Shown here piece after piece: positions 29,615 through 38,642 of a stretch of DNA of 64,000 bases. The position numbers and the translations under genes are program-made. How positions within the stretch are numbered: position 1 is the stretch's first letter; each line of letters begins with the position of its first letter. This stretch comes from Paraherbaspirillum soli (GTDB taxonomy: Bacteria; Pseudomonadota; Gammaproteobacteria; Burkholderiales; Burkholderiaceae_D). The notes under the pieces were generated by a model. The model ran no database searches, was not told the DNA's origin, and saw nothing but the letters and a program-made list of their open reading frames with translations. Location: NCBI RefSeq assembly GCF_042654985.1, contig NZ_JBHSMT010000025.1, forward strand, positions 48,940 through 112,939. Reading direction: 5' to 3'.

Positions 29615-29798
29615 GGGAGGAGTCAATTGATTGCAGGAATCACTATTTATGCCGTCGTCCAATCAAGTGGAAAATGCAAAAACGACATTGTTTTCATAAT
29701 AACATCGACGCACCCGCGTCTCGGCGCAAGAGTCAAGAAGCTCCTCAACAGCATCATTTGCTGGAGAATAGCGATTTAAAAATAAAACCAAGGCAAAC

Positions 29799-30422
29799 AT
29801 GGATCTCCACACCTTCCTGTTCTACGTACTGACCGAATGCGCGCTATCGCTGTCGCCGGGACCGGCGGTGATGCTGGTGGTGGCTTATGGTTTGACGGTC
29901 GGCTGGCGGAAATCGATTTTCGCCACGCTCGGCATCCTGAGCGCCAACCTGATTTATTTTGCGATTTCGGCGACCGGCCTGGGAGCGTTGATCGTCGCTT
30001 CGCACACTTTGTTTACCGTGGTGAAATGGCTGGGCGTGGTTTATCTGGCGTATCTCGGGCTGTCGGCGATCTTTGGCCGGCCGTCACCGATTACGGCATC
30101 GCGCTTGAGTGTGGACAATCCGTCCGGCTGGAAGATGTGGTTTAGCGGACTGACGCTGCAGCTGGCCAATCCGAAATCGCTGATTTTCTTCATGGCGATC
30201 CTGCCGCAGTTCGTGAACCCGGCCGCCGAGGTGCAGGCGCAAATGGTGTGGCTGGCCTTGGGTTCGGTGATTCCGGAATTTTTTATCCTGATCGGCTACG
30301 GCGCACTGGCCGGCCGGATGCAAACGCTGGCGACCCAGGCGCGCTTTGCCCGCGTCACCGACCGCATCGCCGGCAGCCTGATGCTGGGCGTGGCGATGAT
30401 GGTGGCGACGCTGCAAAAATAA
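29799..30422 (+). CDS. LysE/RhtB family amino-acid exporter
   Basis: This 207-residue inner-membrane protein has about six hydrophobic helices and the family hallmark SLSPGPAVMLVVAYGLTVGWRK near the N terminus, then LQLANPKSLIFFMAILPQFV. The family exports amino acids such as homoserine, threonine or lysine. Which one cannot be read from sequence. The stop abuts the stop of the convergent metallo-hydrolase gene with no gap. Confidence 0.9.
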   Translation: MDLHTFLFYVLTECALSLSPGPAVMLVVAYGLTVGWRKSIFATLGILSANLIYFAISATGLGALIVASHTLFTVVKWLGVVYLAYLGLSAIFGRPSPITASRLSVDNPSGWKMWFSGLTLQLANPKSLIFFMAILPQFVNPAAEVQAQMVWLALGSVIPEFFILIGYGALAGRMQTLATQARFARVTDRIAGSLMLGVAMMVATLQK

Positions 30423-31487
30423 TTAACGGACTTTGAAGCGATATACATCATCGGCATCCAGCTGTCGCGTGAGCACGCCGTCAAACCAGAGTTTATGCAG
30501 GTGCGCCAGCGCCTCGCCCAGCGCAAACGTCATTTGATGCGCATCCAGCGGGCGGCGGAACATGACTGGCACGATATCGCTGGCCGATTGCGGCGTGACG
30601 CAAGCCTCGACCACTTCCGCCAGCCGCTCGCGATGATGCTGCTGCAACTGGTCGATGCGGATCTGCAAGCCGCGAAAAGGTTTGCCGTGCGACGGCAGCA
30701 CCAATGTATCGGCCCCCAGCTCGCGGAATTTCTCCAGCGAATCGACGTATTGCTGGACCGGATTGGATTCCGGCTCGATCGCAAAGACCGAGACGTTGGT
30801 GGAAATCCGCGGCAGCACCATATCGCCGGAAATCAACAGTTCCAGATCCGCGCAATACAGCGCCGCATGTTCCGGCGAGTGGCCGTGACCGGTGATGACT
30901 CTCCATGTATGGCGGCCGATGCGAAAGTGCTGCCGGTCGGCCAGCCGGCGATAGGCCAGCGGCACCGCCGGCACCATCGAGGCGTAATAGGATTTGCGCT
31001 GCGCCACTTTGTCCACCATCTCCGGATCGCGCATGCCGTGCCGTTGGAAATGCGGTATCGCCGCGCTGCCGTCGGCGCCGGGCAACGCGGCCGACATGAT
31101 GCGCGCCGACAGGTATTCGCCGGCGCTCATCCACAGCGGCGCCTGCCAGCGCTCGCATAACCATGCGGCCAGGCCGACATGGTCCGGGTGGCAATGGGTC
31201 GCGATGACACGCAACACCGGCAGGCCGTCCAGTTGCGTCTCGAAAATGCTGTCCCAGGCGCTGCGCGTAGCATCGTTGGCGATGCCGCAATCGACGATGG
31301 TCCAGCCGTGCCGGATGCCGTCCGCAGTCTCGATGCTGTCTTCCAGCAACCATAAATTGATGTGGTCCAGTGCGAATGGCAAGCCCATGCGCAACCAACG
31401 CACGCCGGGCGCGACTTCTAGCGTGCTGCCGCCGGCTGGCAAGGTGTCGCCGAAGGCGTAGCTGAGCTGGGCTTCTAGAGCGTTCAT
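30423..31487 (-). CDS. MBL-fold metallo-hydrolase
   Basis: This 354-residue metallo-beta-lactamase-fold hydrolase has the metal motif THCHPDH, a later histidine in VITGHGHSPEH and the bridging aspartate in LLISGDMVLP. An extra C-terminal alpha-helical domain of about 90 residues resembles those of glyoxalase II-like or LACTB2-type proteins. The specific substrate is unknown. A family A repeat and a LiuR operator separate it from divergent liuR. Confidence 0.88.
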   Translation of the reverse strand: MNALEAQLSYAFGDTLPAGGSTLEVAPGVRWLRMGLPFALDHINLWLLEDSIETADGIRHGWTIVDCGIANDATRSAWDSIFETQLDGLPVLRVIATHCHPDHVGLAAWLCERWQAPLWMSAGEYLSARIMSAALPGADGSAAIPHFQRHGMRDPEMVDKVAQRKSYYASMVPAVPLAYRRLADRQHFRIGRHTWRVITGHGHSPEHAALYCADLELLISGDMVLPRISTNVSVFAIEPESNPVQQYVDSLEKFRELGADTLVLPSHGKPFRGLQIRIDQLQQHHRERLAEVVEACVTPQSASDIVPVMFRRPLDAHQMTFALGEALAHLHKLWFDGVLTRQLDADDVYRFKVR

Positions 31488-31517
31488 TGAGATTTCTTTC
31501 TATAAGTTAAACCGTAT

Positions 31518-31581
31518 CGTCGGAAAAGCGCAGCGCCTGCCGGCGCTGCATGTCGGAAGACGCTGCGCTTTTCCGACCTAC
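31518..31581. repeat. REP-like palindrome, family A copy 2
   Basis: The arms CGGAAAAGCGCAGCGCC and GACGCTGCGCTTTTCCG face each other with a GC-rich centre and end in CCTAC. It is a shorter version of the copy at 1205, located between the MBL-fold gene and liuR. Confidence 0.8.
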
Positions 31582-31664
31582 GCAGCCCAATCGATTATTG
31601 CTGCATGGCATGGCAAATGTTCTTCCGGTGTTCCCATTTTCCGCCAGCGCGCCTACAATGCGCT

Positions 31665-31680
31665 TTACGTTAACGTAAAC
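31665..31680. promoter_or_regulatory. LiuR operator upstream of liuR
   Basis: TTTACGTTAACGTAAA is a perfect 16-bp palindrome matching the known LiuR motif. It lies 48 bp before the liuR start, just after a TACAAT hexamer (31655-31660), a position suited to autorepression. Confidence 0.8.
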
Positions 31681-31728
31681 TGCCATTGTAAGTAAACAAC
31701 AACCTTGTACTCCGATGCACATTTGACC

Positions 31729-32154
31729 ATGCCAACCTACACCATTACCGAACTTGCACACGAATTCGACATTACCCCGCGAGCGATCCGGTTTTATGAG
31801 GACCAGGGTTTATTGAGCCCGAAGCGCGATGGCGCCGGCGGCCGCAACCGGGTTTACGCGGCGCGCGAGCGTACCCGCTTGAAGCTGACATTGCGCGGAA
31901 AACGGCTTGGGCTCACGCTGTCGGAGATCAAGAGCCTGGTCGAGATGTACGACTCGCCTAAGGATTCGGCGCCGCAACTGAGCCTGTTCCTGGAAGTCCT
32001 GGCGCGGCATCGGGAGCACCTGGAACAGCAGCGCGAGGACATCGAAGTGACGCTGGCGGAAATTACCGCGCACGAGGACGAGTGCAAGCGCTTGTTGGCT
32101 AGCGGTCAGTTTGGCCAGCCGGCCAGCGCCGCATCGGCCGAGGAAAACGCCTGA
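31729..32154 (+). CDS. liuR: MerR family regulator of leucine/isovalerate catabolism
   Basis: This 141-residue MerR-type protein has an N-terminal winged helix-turn-helix (YTITELAHEFDITPRAIRFY, then YEDQGLLSPKR), a RLKLTLRGKRLGLTLSEI segment, a dimer coiled coil and no metal-binding cysteine set. It is divergent from the MBL gene and directly upstream of liuA. Matching palindromes lie before its own gene and before liuA. This combination identifies it as LiuR, which in proteobacteria controls branched-chain amino-acid degradation. I chose the ATG at 31729 rather than the longer frame. Confidence 0.9.
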   Translation: MPTYTITELAHEFDITPRAIRFYEDQGLLSPKRDGAGGRNRVYAARERTRLKLTLRGKRLGLTLSEIKSLVEMYDSPKDSAPQLSLFLEVLARHREHLEQQREDIEVTLAEITAHEDECKRLLASGQFGQPASAASAEENA

Positions 32155-32169
32155 TCCGGCAGGCAGCGC

Positions 32170-32183
32170 TGACGTATACGTCA
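32170..32183. promoter_or_regulatory. LiuR operator upstream of liuA
   Basis: TGACGTATACGTCA is a perfect 14-bp palindrome of the LiuR type. It lies 100 bp before the liuA start. A TATAAT hexamer follows at 32255-32260, without a good -35 partner. Confidence 0.75.
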
Positions 32184-32283
32184 ATCGCTGCCGGCATTGG
32201 CGGTATCGCTTTTTGAAGATATTTAGCAGCACCTTTAATAACTTATTAACGCCCTATAATTACCCCCTACGGAGGATGACAAG

Positions 32284-33468
32284 ATGGTCCACTTACCCGG
32301 TTTGAGCTTCGATCACGGCGAGGATATCGCCGCCTTACGCGGCGCTGTTCAAGAATTTGCCGCCGCGGAAATCGCGCCGCGCGCCGCAGAGATAGACCGC
32401 AGCGACCAGTTCCCGATGGATTTATGGAAAAAAATGGGCGACCTCGGCTTGCTCGGGATTACCGCCGATGAACAATACGGCGGCAGCGGCCTCGGTTACC
32501 TGGCCCACATCATCGCGATGGAAGAAATTTCCCGCGCCTCGGCCTCGGTCGGCCTTTCTTACGGCGCCCACTCCAATCTGTGCGTCAACCAGATTTCCCG
32601 CAACGGCACGGCCGAACAAAAAGCCAAATACCTGCCCAAGCTGATTTCCGGCGACCACGTCGGCGCGTTGGCGATGTCCGAGCCGAACGCCGGCTCCGAC
32701 GTGGTCAGCATGAAATTGCGGGCCGAATTCAAGGGCGACCGCTGGGTGTTGAACGGCACCAAAATGTGGATCACCAACGGTCCCGACGCCGATGTGCTGG
32801 TGGTGTACGCCAAGAACGACATCGAAGCCGGCGCGCGCGGCATGACCGCGTTCCTGATCGAAAAGAACTTCAAGGGATTCAGCGTCGCGCAAAAACTCGA
32901 CAAACTCGGCATGCGCGGTTCGCATACCGGCGAGCTGGTGTTCCAGGACTGCGAAGTGCCGGCTGAAAACGTGCTGGGCGGACTGGGCCAGGGCGTCAAC
33001 GTGCTGATGTCCGGTCTGGACTACGAGCGCAGCGTGCTGTCCGGCGGCTCGCTCGGCATCATGCAGGCCTGTATGGATGTGGTGGTGCCTTACGTTCACG
33101 ACCGCAAGCAGTTCGGCCAGCCGATTGGCGAATTCCAGCTGATGCAGGGCAAACTGGCCGATATGTATTCGACCATGATGGCCTGCAAAGCCTATGTGTA
33201 CGCAGTGGGCCAGGCTTGCGACCGCGCCAAGACGCCGGAAGCGGCCCGGGCGCTGCGCAAGGACGCGGCCGGGGCGATTCTGTACGCGGCTGAAAAAGCC
33301 ACCTGGATGGCGGGCGAAGCGATCCAGGCGCTGGGCGGCAACGGCTACATCAACGAGTATCCGGTCGGACGCTTGTGGCGCGACGCCAAGCTGTATGAAA
33401 TCGGCGCCGGCACCAGCGAAATCCGGCGCATGCTGATCGGCCGCGAATTGTTCGCCGAAACGCGATAA
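32284..33468 (+). CDS. liuA: Isovaleryl-CoA dehydrogenase
   Basis: This 394-residue FAD acyl-CoA dehydrogenase oxidises isovaleryl-CoA to 3-methylcrotonyl-CoA, the first committed step of leucine degradation, passing electrons to ETF. The family motifs ALAMSEPNAGSDVVSMKL and QALGGNGYINEYPVGRLWRD are present. The isovaleryl-type position of the catalytic glutamate is in SGLDYERSVLSGG. A strong ribosome site (CGGAGG) precedes the ATG. The gene lies directly downstream of a LiuR operator. Confidence 0.95.
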   Translation: MVHLPGLSFDHGEDIAALRGAVQEFAAAEIAPRAAEIDRSDQFPMDLWKKMGDLGLLGITADEQYGGSGLGYLAHIIAMEEISRASASVGLSYGAHSNLCVNQISRNGTAEQKAKYLPKLISGDHVGALAMSEPNAGSDVVSMKLRAEFKGDRWVLNGTKMWITNGPDADVLVVYAKNDIEAGARGMTAFLIEKNFKGFSVAQKLDKLGMRGSHTGELVFQDCEVPAENVLGGLGQGVNVLMSGLDYERSVLSGGSLGIMQACMDVVVPYVHDRKQFGQPIGEFQLMQGKLADMYSTMMACKAYVYAVGQACDRAKTPEAARALRKDAAGAILYAAEKATWMAGEAIQALGGNGYINEYPVGRLWRDAKLYEIGAGTSEIRRMLIGRELFAETR

Positions 33469-33482
33469 CAGGCGCGACGCAT

Positions 33483-34436
33483 ATGTCTGCATCAATGCCT
33501 GCATTGCATATCCAAACCGCGCTGCTGGCGCATCCGCAATTGTCGGCGGCGCTGGCGCGGCAAGTCTGGCTGAAGATGGAAAACATGCAGCCGGCCGGCT
33601 CCTTCAAGCTGCGCGGGATCGGCTTGCTATGCCAGCGCGCAGTGGCTGACGGCGCTCGCCATCTGGTCTGTCCGTCGGGCGGCAATGCAGGTTTTGCGGC
33701 GGCGTTTGCCGGCGCCGCGCTGGGCGTCAAAACCACCATCCTGGTACCTAGCACCACCTCGGCCGCAGTCTGTCGCCGCATCCGCGAAATCGGCGCCGAG
33801 GTGATCGTCCACGGCAGCGTTTGGGACGAGGCCAATCAAGAAGCGCTGCGCTTGTGCGCGCAGCCGGGCACTGTCTATATCCCGCCGTTCGACCATCCCG
33901 ATATCTGGGAAGGCAACGCCACCTTGATCGACGAAGCGGTGGCGCAGGGCAGGGAGCTGGGCGTCGAATTCGACGCCGTGATTTGCTCGGCCGGCGGCGG
34001 CGGTTTACTGAGCGGCATATTGACCGGCATGCACCGCAACGGTCTGGCGCAAGTGCCGTTGATCGTAGCGGAAACTGAAGGCGCGGCGTCGCTGCATGCC
34101 GCGGTGCAAGCGGGCGAACTGGTGACGCTGCCCGCCATCACCTCGATCGCCTCCACCCTCGGCGCGCGGCGCGTGGCGCAGCAGGCGTTCGACTGGACCC
34201 GGCGTCACCCGGTGCAGTGCGTGACCGTCAGCGATGCGCAGGCGGTCGCGGCCTGCCTGGCGTTTGCGGATGATATGCGGACCCTGGTCGAGCCGGCCTG
34301 CGGCGCGGCGCTCGCGGTGGCTTATCAAAACCTGCCGGTGCTGGCAGCCTGCAAGCGGCCGCTGATCGTGGTGTGCGGCGGCATCGGCGTCAGTCTGGCG
34401 GCGCTGGCGGCCTGGAAGGAACAGTTTTCATTGTGA
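33483..34436 (+). CDS. Serine/threonine dehydratase-like PLP enzyme
   Basis: This 317-residue fold-type II PLP enzyme resembles the short L-serine/L-threonine dehydratases that lack an ACT domain. The PLP lysine is Lys42 in PAGSFKLRGIG, the phosphate-binding loop is SAGGGGLLSG and the asparagine loop is PSGGNAGFAAAF. The segment LVEPACGAALA is typical of the liver-type serine dehydratases. It would deaminate serine to pyruvate or threonine to 2-oxobutyrate. It starts 14 bp after liuA, and its stop overlaps the aceK start. Confidence 0.85.
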   Translation: MSASMPALHIQTALLAHPQLSAALARQVWLKMENMQPAGSFKLRGIGLLCQRAVADGARHLVCPSGGNAGFAAAFAGAALGVKTTILVPSTTSAAVCRRIREIGAEVIVHGSVWDEANQEALRLCAQPGTVYIPPFDHPDIWEGNATLIDEAVAQGRELGVEFDAVICSAGGGGLLSGILTGMHRNGLAQVPLIVAETEGAASLHAAVQAGELVTLPAITSIASTLGARRVAQQAFDWTRRHPVQCVTVSDAQAVAACLAFADDMRTLVEPACGAALAVAYQNLPVLAACKRPLIVVCGGIGVSLAALAAWKEQFSL

Positions 34437-36205
34437 GTAACCCGGTCCAATTTCCTAAATTGCTGTCGTCGCAGATCGCCTTCGATACTGCGCGCACGAT
34501 CCTGGACGGGTTCGACAAGCATTACCGGCTGTTTCGCGCAGCCAGCCAATTGGCCAAGCAGCATTTCGAAGATGCCGACTGGGGCACGGCCCAGATCGCC
34601 GCCCGCGAGCGAATCGGCTTTTATGACGCCCGAGTCGAGGAATGCGTCGCGGTGCTGGAGGACGAATACGATGAAAGCGACCTGACCGACGAGGTCTGGC
34701 GCGAGGTCAAACTGCATTACATCGGCTTGCTGACCCATCACAAGCAGCCGGAACTGGCCGAGACTTTTTTCAATTCTGTGTGCTGCAAGATTTTGCATCG
34801 CACTTATTTTCATAACGATTTCATTTTCGTGCGGCCGGCGGTATCGACCGAGTACCTGGACACCGACGAAGCGCAGCCGACTTATCGCGTGTATTACCCG
34901 GCCAGCGACGGCGTGCATTACACCATCAAGCGCCTGATCACCAATTTCCAGTTGCAGCGCCCGTTCGCCGACCTCGACCGCGATGTCGCGCAGGTCGAGC
35001 GCCGCATCCGCCAAGTGTTCGGCCACGCGCCGCTGGAGCCGAATCACCAGGTGCAGGTGCTATCGAATCTGTTTTACCGCAACAAGGGCGCGTACATGGT
35101 CGGCAAGATCATCAACGGCCCGCACGAACATCCGTTCGTGGTGCCTATCCTGCATAACCGCCACGGCGAGCTGGTGCTGGATGCGGTGCTGTTCGACAGC
35201 AAGGTGCTGGCGATATTGTTCTCGTTTACGCGCGCCTATTTCATGGTCGACATGGAAGTGCCGTCGGCCTACGTGCAGTTCCTGCGCAGCCTGTTGCCGA
35301 ACAAACCGCGCAGCGAAATCTACACCATCCTGGGTTTGCAGAAACTAGGCAAGGCGCTGTTCTATCGCGACTTCCTGCGCCATCTGCGGCATTCCTCCGA
35401 CCATTTCGAAATCGCGCCCGGCATCCGCGGACTGGTGATGCTGGTATTTGCGCTGCCGTCGTTTCCGTATGTGTTCAAGGTCATCAAGGATTATTTCCCG
35501 GCGCCGAAAGACACCACCAAGGCCTTGGTCAAGGAAAAATACCAGCTGGTCAAAAATCACGACCGGGTCGGCCGCATGGCCGATACGCTGGAGTATTCCA
35601 GCGTCGCTTTCCCGCGCGCGCGCTTCTCCGACGCGCTGCTGGCCGAGCTGAAGCAGGTGGCGCCATCGGTGGTCGAAGAAGACGGCGACGAGGTCATCAT
35701 CCGCCATCTGTATATCGAACGGCGCATGATGCCGCTCAACATTTATCTGAGCAATGCCGAGAAAAACGACGACCAGGTGGCGCTGGAACATGGCGTCGTC
35801 GAATACGGCAATGCCATCAAGGAACTGGTCGCTGCGAATATCTTTCCGGGCGACATGCTGTATAAAAACTTCGGCGTCACGCGTCATAAACGCGTCGTAT
35901 TTTACGACTATGATGAAATCGAATACATTACAGATTGTAATTTCCGCACGATTCCGCAGCCGCACAATGAGGAAGAGGAGATGGCCGCCGAACCCTGGTA
36001 TCCGGTGGCAAAAAACGATGTGTTCCCGGAACAGTTCGGCACATTTCTTCTCGGTAATCAGAACGTCAAAAAATACTTTATCAAGCACCACGCCGATTTA
36101 TTAACGCAGCAGTATTGGCAGCAACGCAAACAACACATACTTGAAGGACATTTCGACGACGTTTTTCCGTATCCGCAGGAATGTCGTTTTAAAACATGCT
36201 TATAG
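34433..36205 (+). CDS. aceK: Isocitrate dehydrogenase kinase/phosphatase
   Basis: AceK phosphorylates and dephosphorylates isocitrate dehydrogenase and so diverts isocitrate into the glyoxylate shunt during growth on acetyl-CoA sources. The 590-residue product is close to the E. coli length. An N-terminal regulatory domain is followed by the kinase part, with GLVMLVFALPSFPYVFKVIK and the active-site segment RVVFYDYDEIEYITDCNFR. I call a GTG start at 34433 because it forms a GTGA overlap with the preceding stop; the longer frame to 34373 lies inside that gene. aceK is often beside aceBA, but here it lies in the leucine locus. Confidence 0.93.
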   Translation: MSNPVQFPKLLSSQIAFDTARTILDGFDKHYRLFRAASQLAKQHFEDADWGTAQIAARERIGFYDARVEECVAVLEDEYDESDLTDEVWREVKLHYIGLLTHHKQPELAETFFNSVCCKILHRTYFHNDFIFVRPAVSTEYLDTDEAQPTYRVYYPASDGVHYTIKRLITNFQLQRPFADLDRDVAQVERRIRQVFGHAPLEPNHQVQVLSNLFYRNKGAYMVGKIINGPHEHPFVVPILHNRHGELVLDAVLFDSKVLAILFSFTRAYFMVDMEVPSAYVQFLRSLLPNKPRSEIYTILGLQKLGKALFYRDFLRHLRHSSDHFEIAPGIRGLVMLVFALPSFPYVFKVIKDYFPAPKDTTKALVKEKYQLVKNHDRVGRMADTLEYSSVAFPRARFSDALLAELKQVAPSVVEEDGDEVIIRHLYIERRMMPLNIYLSNAEKNDDQVALEHGVVEYGNAIKELVAANIFPGDMLYKNFGVTRHKRVVFYDYDEIEYITDCNFRTIPQPHNEEEEMAAEPWYPVAKNDVFPEQFGTFLLGNQNVKKYFIKHHADLLTQQYWQQRKQHILEGHFDDVFPYPQECRFKTCL

Positions 36206-36289
36206 AGCCTGTTGAAGATCTGTAGTGAATGTATGGGTAGTATTTTTCATAAACCGGCAGCATCAGCTGCCCTAATCTGGAGAAGCAAC

Positions 36290-37471
36290 ATGAATGACCC
36301 AATTGTTATCGTCGGTGCAGCGCGTACGCCAATGGGTGCGCTTCAAGGGGATTTTGCCAACGTATCCGCCAGCGACCTGGGCGCGGTCGCGATCAAGGCT
36401 GCGCTGGAGCGCGCCGGTCTGCAACCGGACCAAGTGCAGGAAGTTTTGTTCGGCAACTGCCTGATGGCCGGTCAAGGTCAGGCGCCGGCACGCCAGGCCG
36501 CGATCAAGGCCGGCATTCCAGTGTCGGCAGGCGCAGTCACCTTGTCGAAGATGTGCGGTTCGGCCATGCAGGCCACCATCTTCGCCTACGATTCGATCCT
36601 GGCCGGAACCAATGAAGTAGTGGTCGCCGGCGGCATGGAGTCGATGTCGCAAGCGCCGTACCTGATCCCGAAGGGACGCGGCGGCTATCGCATCGGCCAC
36701 GCCACGATTTACGACCACATGATGCTGGACGGCCTGGAAGACGCTTACGACAAAGGCCGTGCGATGGGCACCTTCGGCGAAGATTGCGCCGCCAAGTACC
36801 AGTTCAGCCGCGCCGACCAGGATGCGTTTGCAATCAGCTCGGTCAAGCGCGCCCAGGAAGCCACCGCCGACGGTTCGTTTAAATGGGAAATCGCGCCGGT
36901 CACCGTCGCCACCCGCGCCGGCGATGTCGTGATCGAAAAAGACGAAGGCCCGCAAAAAGCCAAGGTCGAAAAAATCCCGACACTGAAAGCGGCGTTCAAG
37001 AAAGACGGCACCATCACCGCTGCCTCCTCGTCCTCGATCAACGACGGCGCCGCCGCACTGGTCATCATGCGCGAATCGACCGCCAAGAAACTGGGTTGCA
37101 CCCCGCTCGCCAAGATCGTCGCTCACGCCCGTCATTCGCAAGAGCCGGAATGGTTCACCACCGCACCGGTCGGCGCGATCGACAAAGTGTTCAAAAAGAC
37201 CGGCTGGAGCGCTGGCGACGTCGACCTGTTCGAAATCAACGAAGCGTTCGCAGCAGTGCCGATGGCCGCCATGAAAGAGCACGGCATCCCGCACGAGAAG
37301 GTCAACATTCACGGCGGCGCTTGCGCCTTGGGCCACCCGATCGGCGCGTCCGGCGCCCGCATCGTCGTCACCTTGATCGGCGCATTGAAGAAGACCGGCG
37401 GCAAACGCGGTGTGGCATCGCTGTGCATCGGCGGCGGTGAAGCGACCGCGCTGGCGATCGAACTGATGTAA
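36290..37471 (+). CDS. Acetyl-CoA C-acetyltransferase (thiolase)
   Basis: This 393-residue thiolase condenses or cleaves acetoacetyl-CoA and two acetyl-CoA. The acylated cysteine is in TLSKMCGSAMQA (about residue 90), the histidine in HGGACALGHPIGASGAR and the second cysteine in SLCIGGGEA. The ATG at 36290 follows a TGGAGAAG ribosome site. In this locus it would complete leucine degradation, since HMG-CoA lyase yields acetoacetate and acetyl-CoA. A role in polyhydroxybutyrate synthesis is also possible. Confidence 0.93.
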   Translation: MNDPIVIVGAARTPMGALQGDFANVSASDLGAVAIKAALERAGLQPDQVQEVLFGNCLMAGQGQAPARQAAIKAGIPVSAGAVTLSKMCGSAMQATIFAYDSILAGTNEVVVAGGMESMSQAPYLIPKGRGGYRIGHATIYDHMMLDGLEDAYDKGRAMGTFGEDCAAKYQFSRADQDAFAISSVKRAQEATADGSFKWEIAPVTVATRAGDVVIEKDEGPQKAKVEKIPTLKAAFKKDGTITAASSSSINDGAAALVIMRESTAKKLGCTPLAKIVAHARHSQEPEWFTTAPVGAIDKVFKKTGWSAGDVDLFEINEAFAAVPMAAMKEHGIPHEKVNIHGGACALGHPIGASGARIVVTLIGALKKTGGKRGVASLCIGGGEATALAIELM

Positions 37472-37505
37472 TCCCGGTCGCACCAGGAAACATCAAGCAG
37501 TACTC

Positions 37506-37560
37506 GGTCAGCGTTCTTTCGCAGCAGTTTTACTCAGCATCGCGCGAAAGAACGCTGACC
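37506..37560. repeat. Family D palindrome (GGTCAGCGTTCTTTCGC)
   Basis: Perfect 17-bp arms enclose a 21-bp centre, followed by CTGTTTT. It lies between the thiolase and isomerase genes and may act as a terminator or as a REP element. No second full copy was seen in the window. Confidence 0.7.
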
Positions 37561-37614
37561 CTGTTTTGGCAGTTTGTCAGGACAGGTTTCACTCCATTAA
37601 ACAGGGCAATTCAG

Positions 37615-38220
37615 ATGGCAGCAGCAATCGACTTCTATTTTGATTTTTCATCCCCGTACGGCTATTTTGCTGCTACCCATATTGAACAGCTGGCGGCCAA
37701 ATACGATCGCGATGTCGAATGGCATCCTATCCTGTTGGGCCCCGTATTCAAGACCACCGGCTCGACGCCGTTGACCGAGGTGCCAATGAAGGGCGATTAC
37801 GCGTTTCACGACTTTGAACGCAGCGCACGCTTTCATCGCATCCCGTACCGGCGGCCGGAGGCCTTCCCGATCCCGACCCAGGCGGCAGCGCGCGCCGTAC
37901 TGTGGGTCCGCAGCAAACAGGGCGCGGACAAGGCGAGCCAGCTCGCCAAGCGGATTTACACCGCCTATTTTGTCGACGGCATCAATATCGGCGAACCGAT
38001 GCGCTTGGTCGAGATTGCCCAGCAAGCCAATATCGACACCACCGGCCTGGCCGATGGCATCAACAGCCTGCCGATCAAAAACCAGTTGAAAGCGGAAGTC
38101 GACCTGGCGATGGCGCGCGGCGTGTTCGGCTCGCCGTTCGTGATTGTCGACGGCGAATCGTTCTGGGGTTTCGACCGCTTCGATCAACTGGACGCCTTCC
38201 TGCGCGACGGCAAGATTTAA
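37615..38220 (+). CDS. 2-hydroxychromene-2-carboxylate isomerase family protein (DsbA-like fold)
   Basis: This 201-residue protein of the kappa-GST/DsbA-like thioredoxin fold begins FYFDFSSPYGYFAATHIEQL, with the catalytic serine position of the isomerase family. It ends with GVFGSPFVIVDGESFWGFDRFD. Named members isomerise chromene carboxylates with glutathione in naphthalene breakdown, but most genomic members have unknown substrates. No aromatic pathway is nearby. It starts 54 bp after a palindrome and is followed 7 bp later by the YchJ-like gene. Confidence 0.85.
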   Translation: MAAAIDFYFDFSSPYGYFAATHIEQLAAKYDRDVEWHPILLGPVFKTTGSTPLTEVPMKGDYAFHDFERSARFHRIPYRRPEAFPIPTQAAARAVLWVRSKQGADKASQLAKRIYTAYFVDGINIGEPMRLVEIAQQANIDTTGLADGINSLPIKNQLKAEVDLAMARGVFGSPFVIVDGESFWGFDRFDQLDAFLRDGKI

Positions 38221-38227
38221 ATCGAAA

Positions 38228-38626
38228 ATGGCAAAGCCCGTCCAACAACCGGACTGCCCCTGCGGCGGCGGCAAGTACGCGGAATGCTGCGGCCGCTACC
38301 ACGCCGGCGCTGCCGCCCCGACCGCGCTGGCGCTGATGCGCTCGCGTTACAGCGCTTACGTGCTGGGCCAGGGCGAGTATCTGCAAGCGACCTGGCACCC
38401 GAGCACCCGTCCGAGCGAAGCGATCACGGCCGAGCCGGACCTGAAGTGGCTGGGGCTGGAAATACGCGGCCATCAAGCCGACGGCGACAGCGCCACGGTG
38501 GAATTTGTCGCACGCTACAAAGTGGGCGGTCGCGCTCATCGGCTGCATGAACTGAGTCGGTTTGTGCGCGAAGGAAGCGACGGCGGCCGCTGGTTTTATG
38601 TCGATGGCAGTTTCCCTGAAAAATAA
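38228..38626 (+). CDS. YchJ-like SEC-C motif protein (UPF0225)
   Basis: This 132-residue protein has an N-terminal zinc-binding SEC-C-like motif (DCPCGGGKYAECCGRYH), a YchJ middle domain (ALMRSRYSAYVLGQGEYL) and a C-terminal NTF2-like part (ATVEFVARYKVGG). The function is unknown. The ATG at 38228 follows the upstream stop by only 7 bp, so it is probably co-transcribed with the isomerase-like gene. Longer upstream readings lie within the neighbouring gene. Confidence 0.87.
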   Translation: MAKPVQQPDCPCGGGKYAECCGRYHAGAAAPTALALMRSRYSAYVLGQGEYLQATWHPSTRPSEAITAEPDLKWLGLEIRGHQADGDSATVEFVARYKVGGRAHRLHELSRFVREGSDGGRWFYVDGSFPEK

Positions 38627-38642
38627 AAAGCCAGATGAAAAT

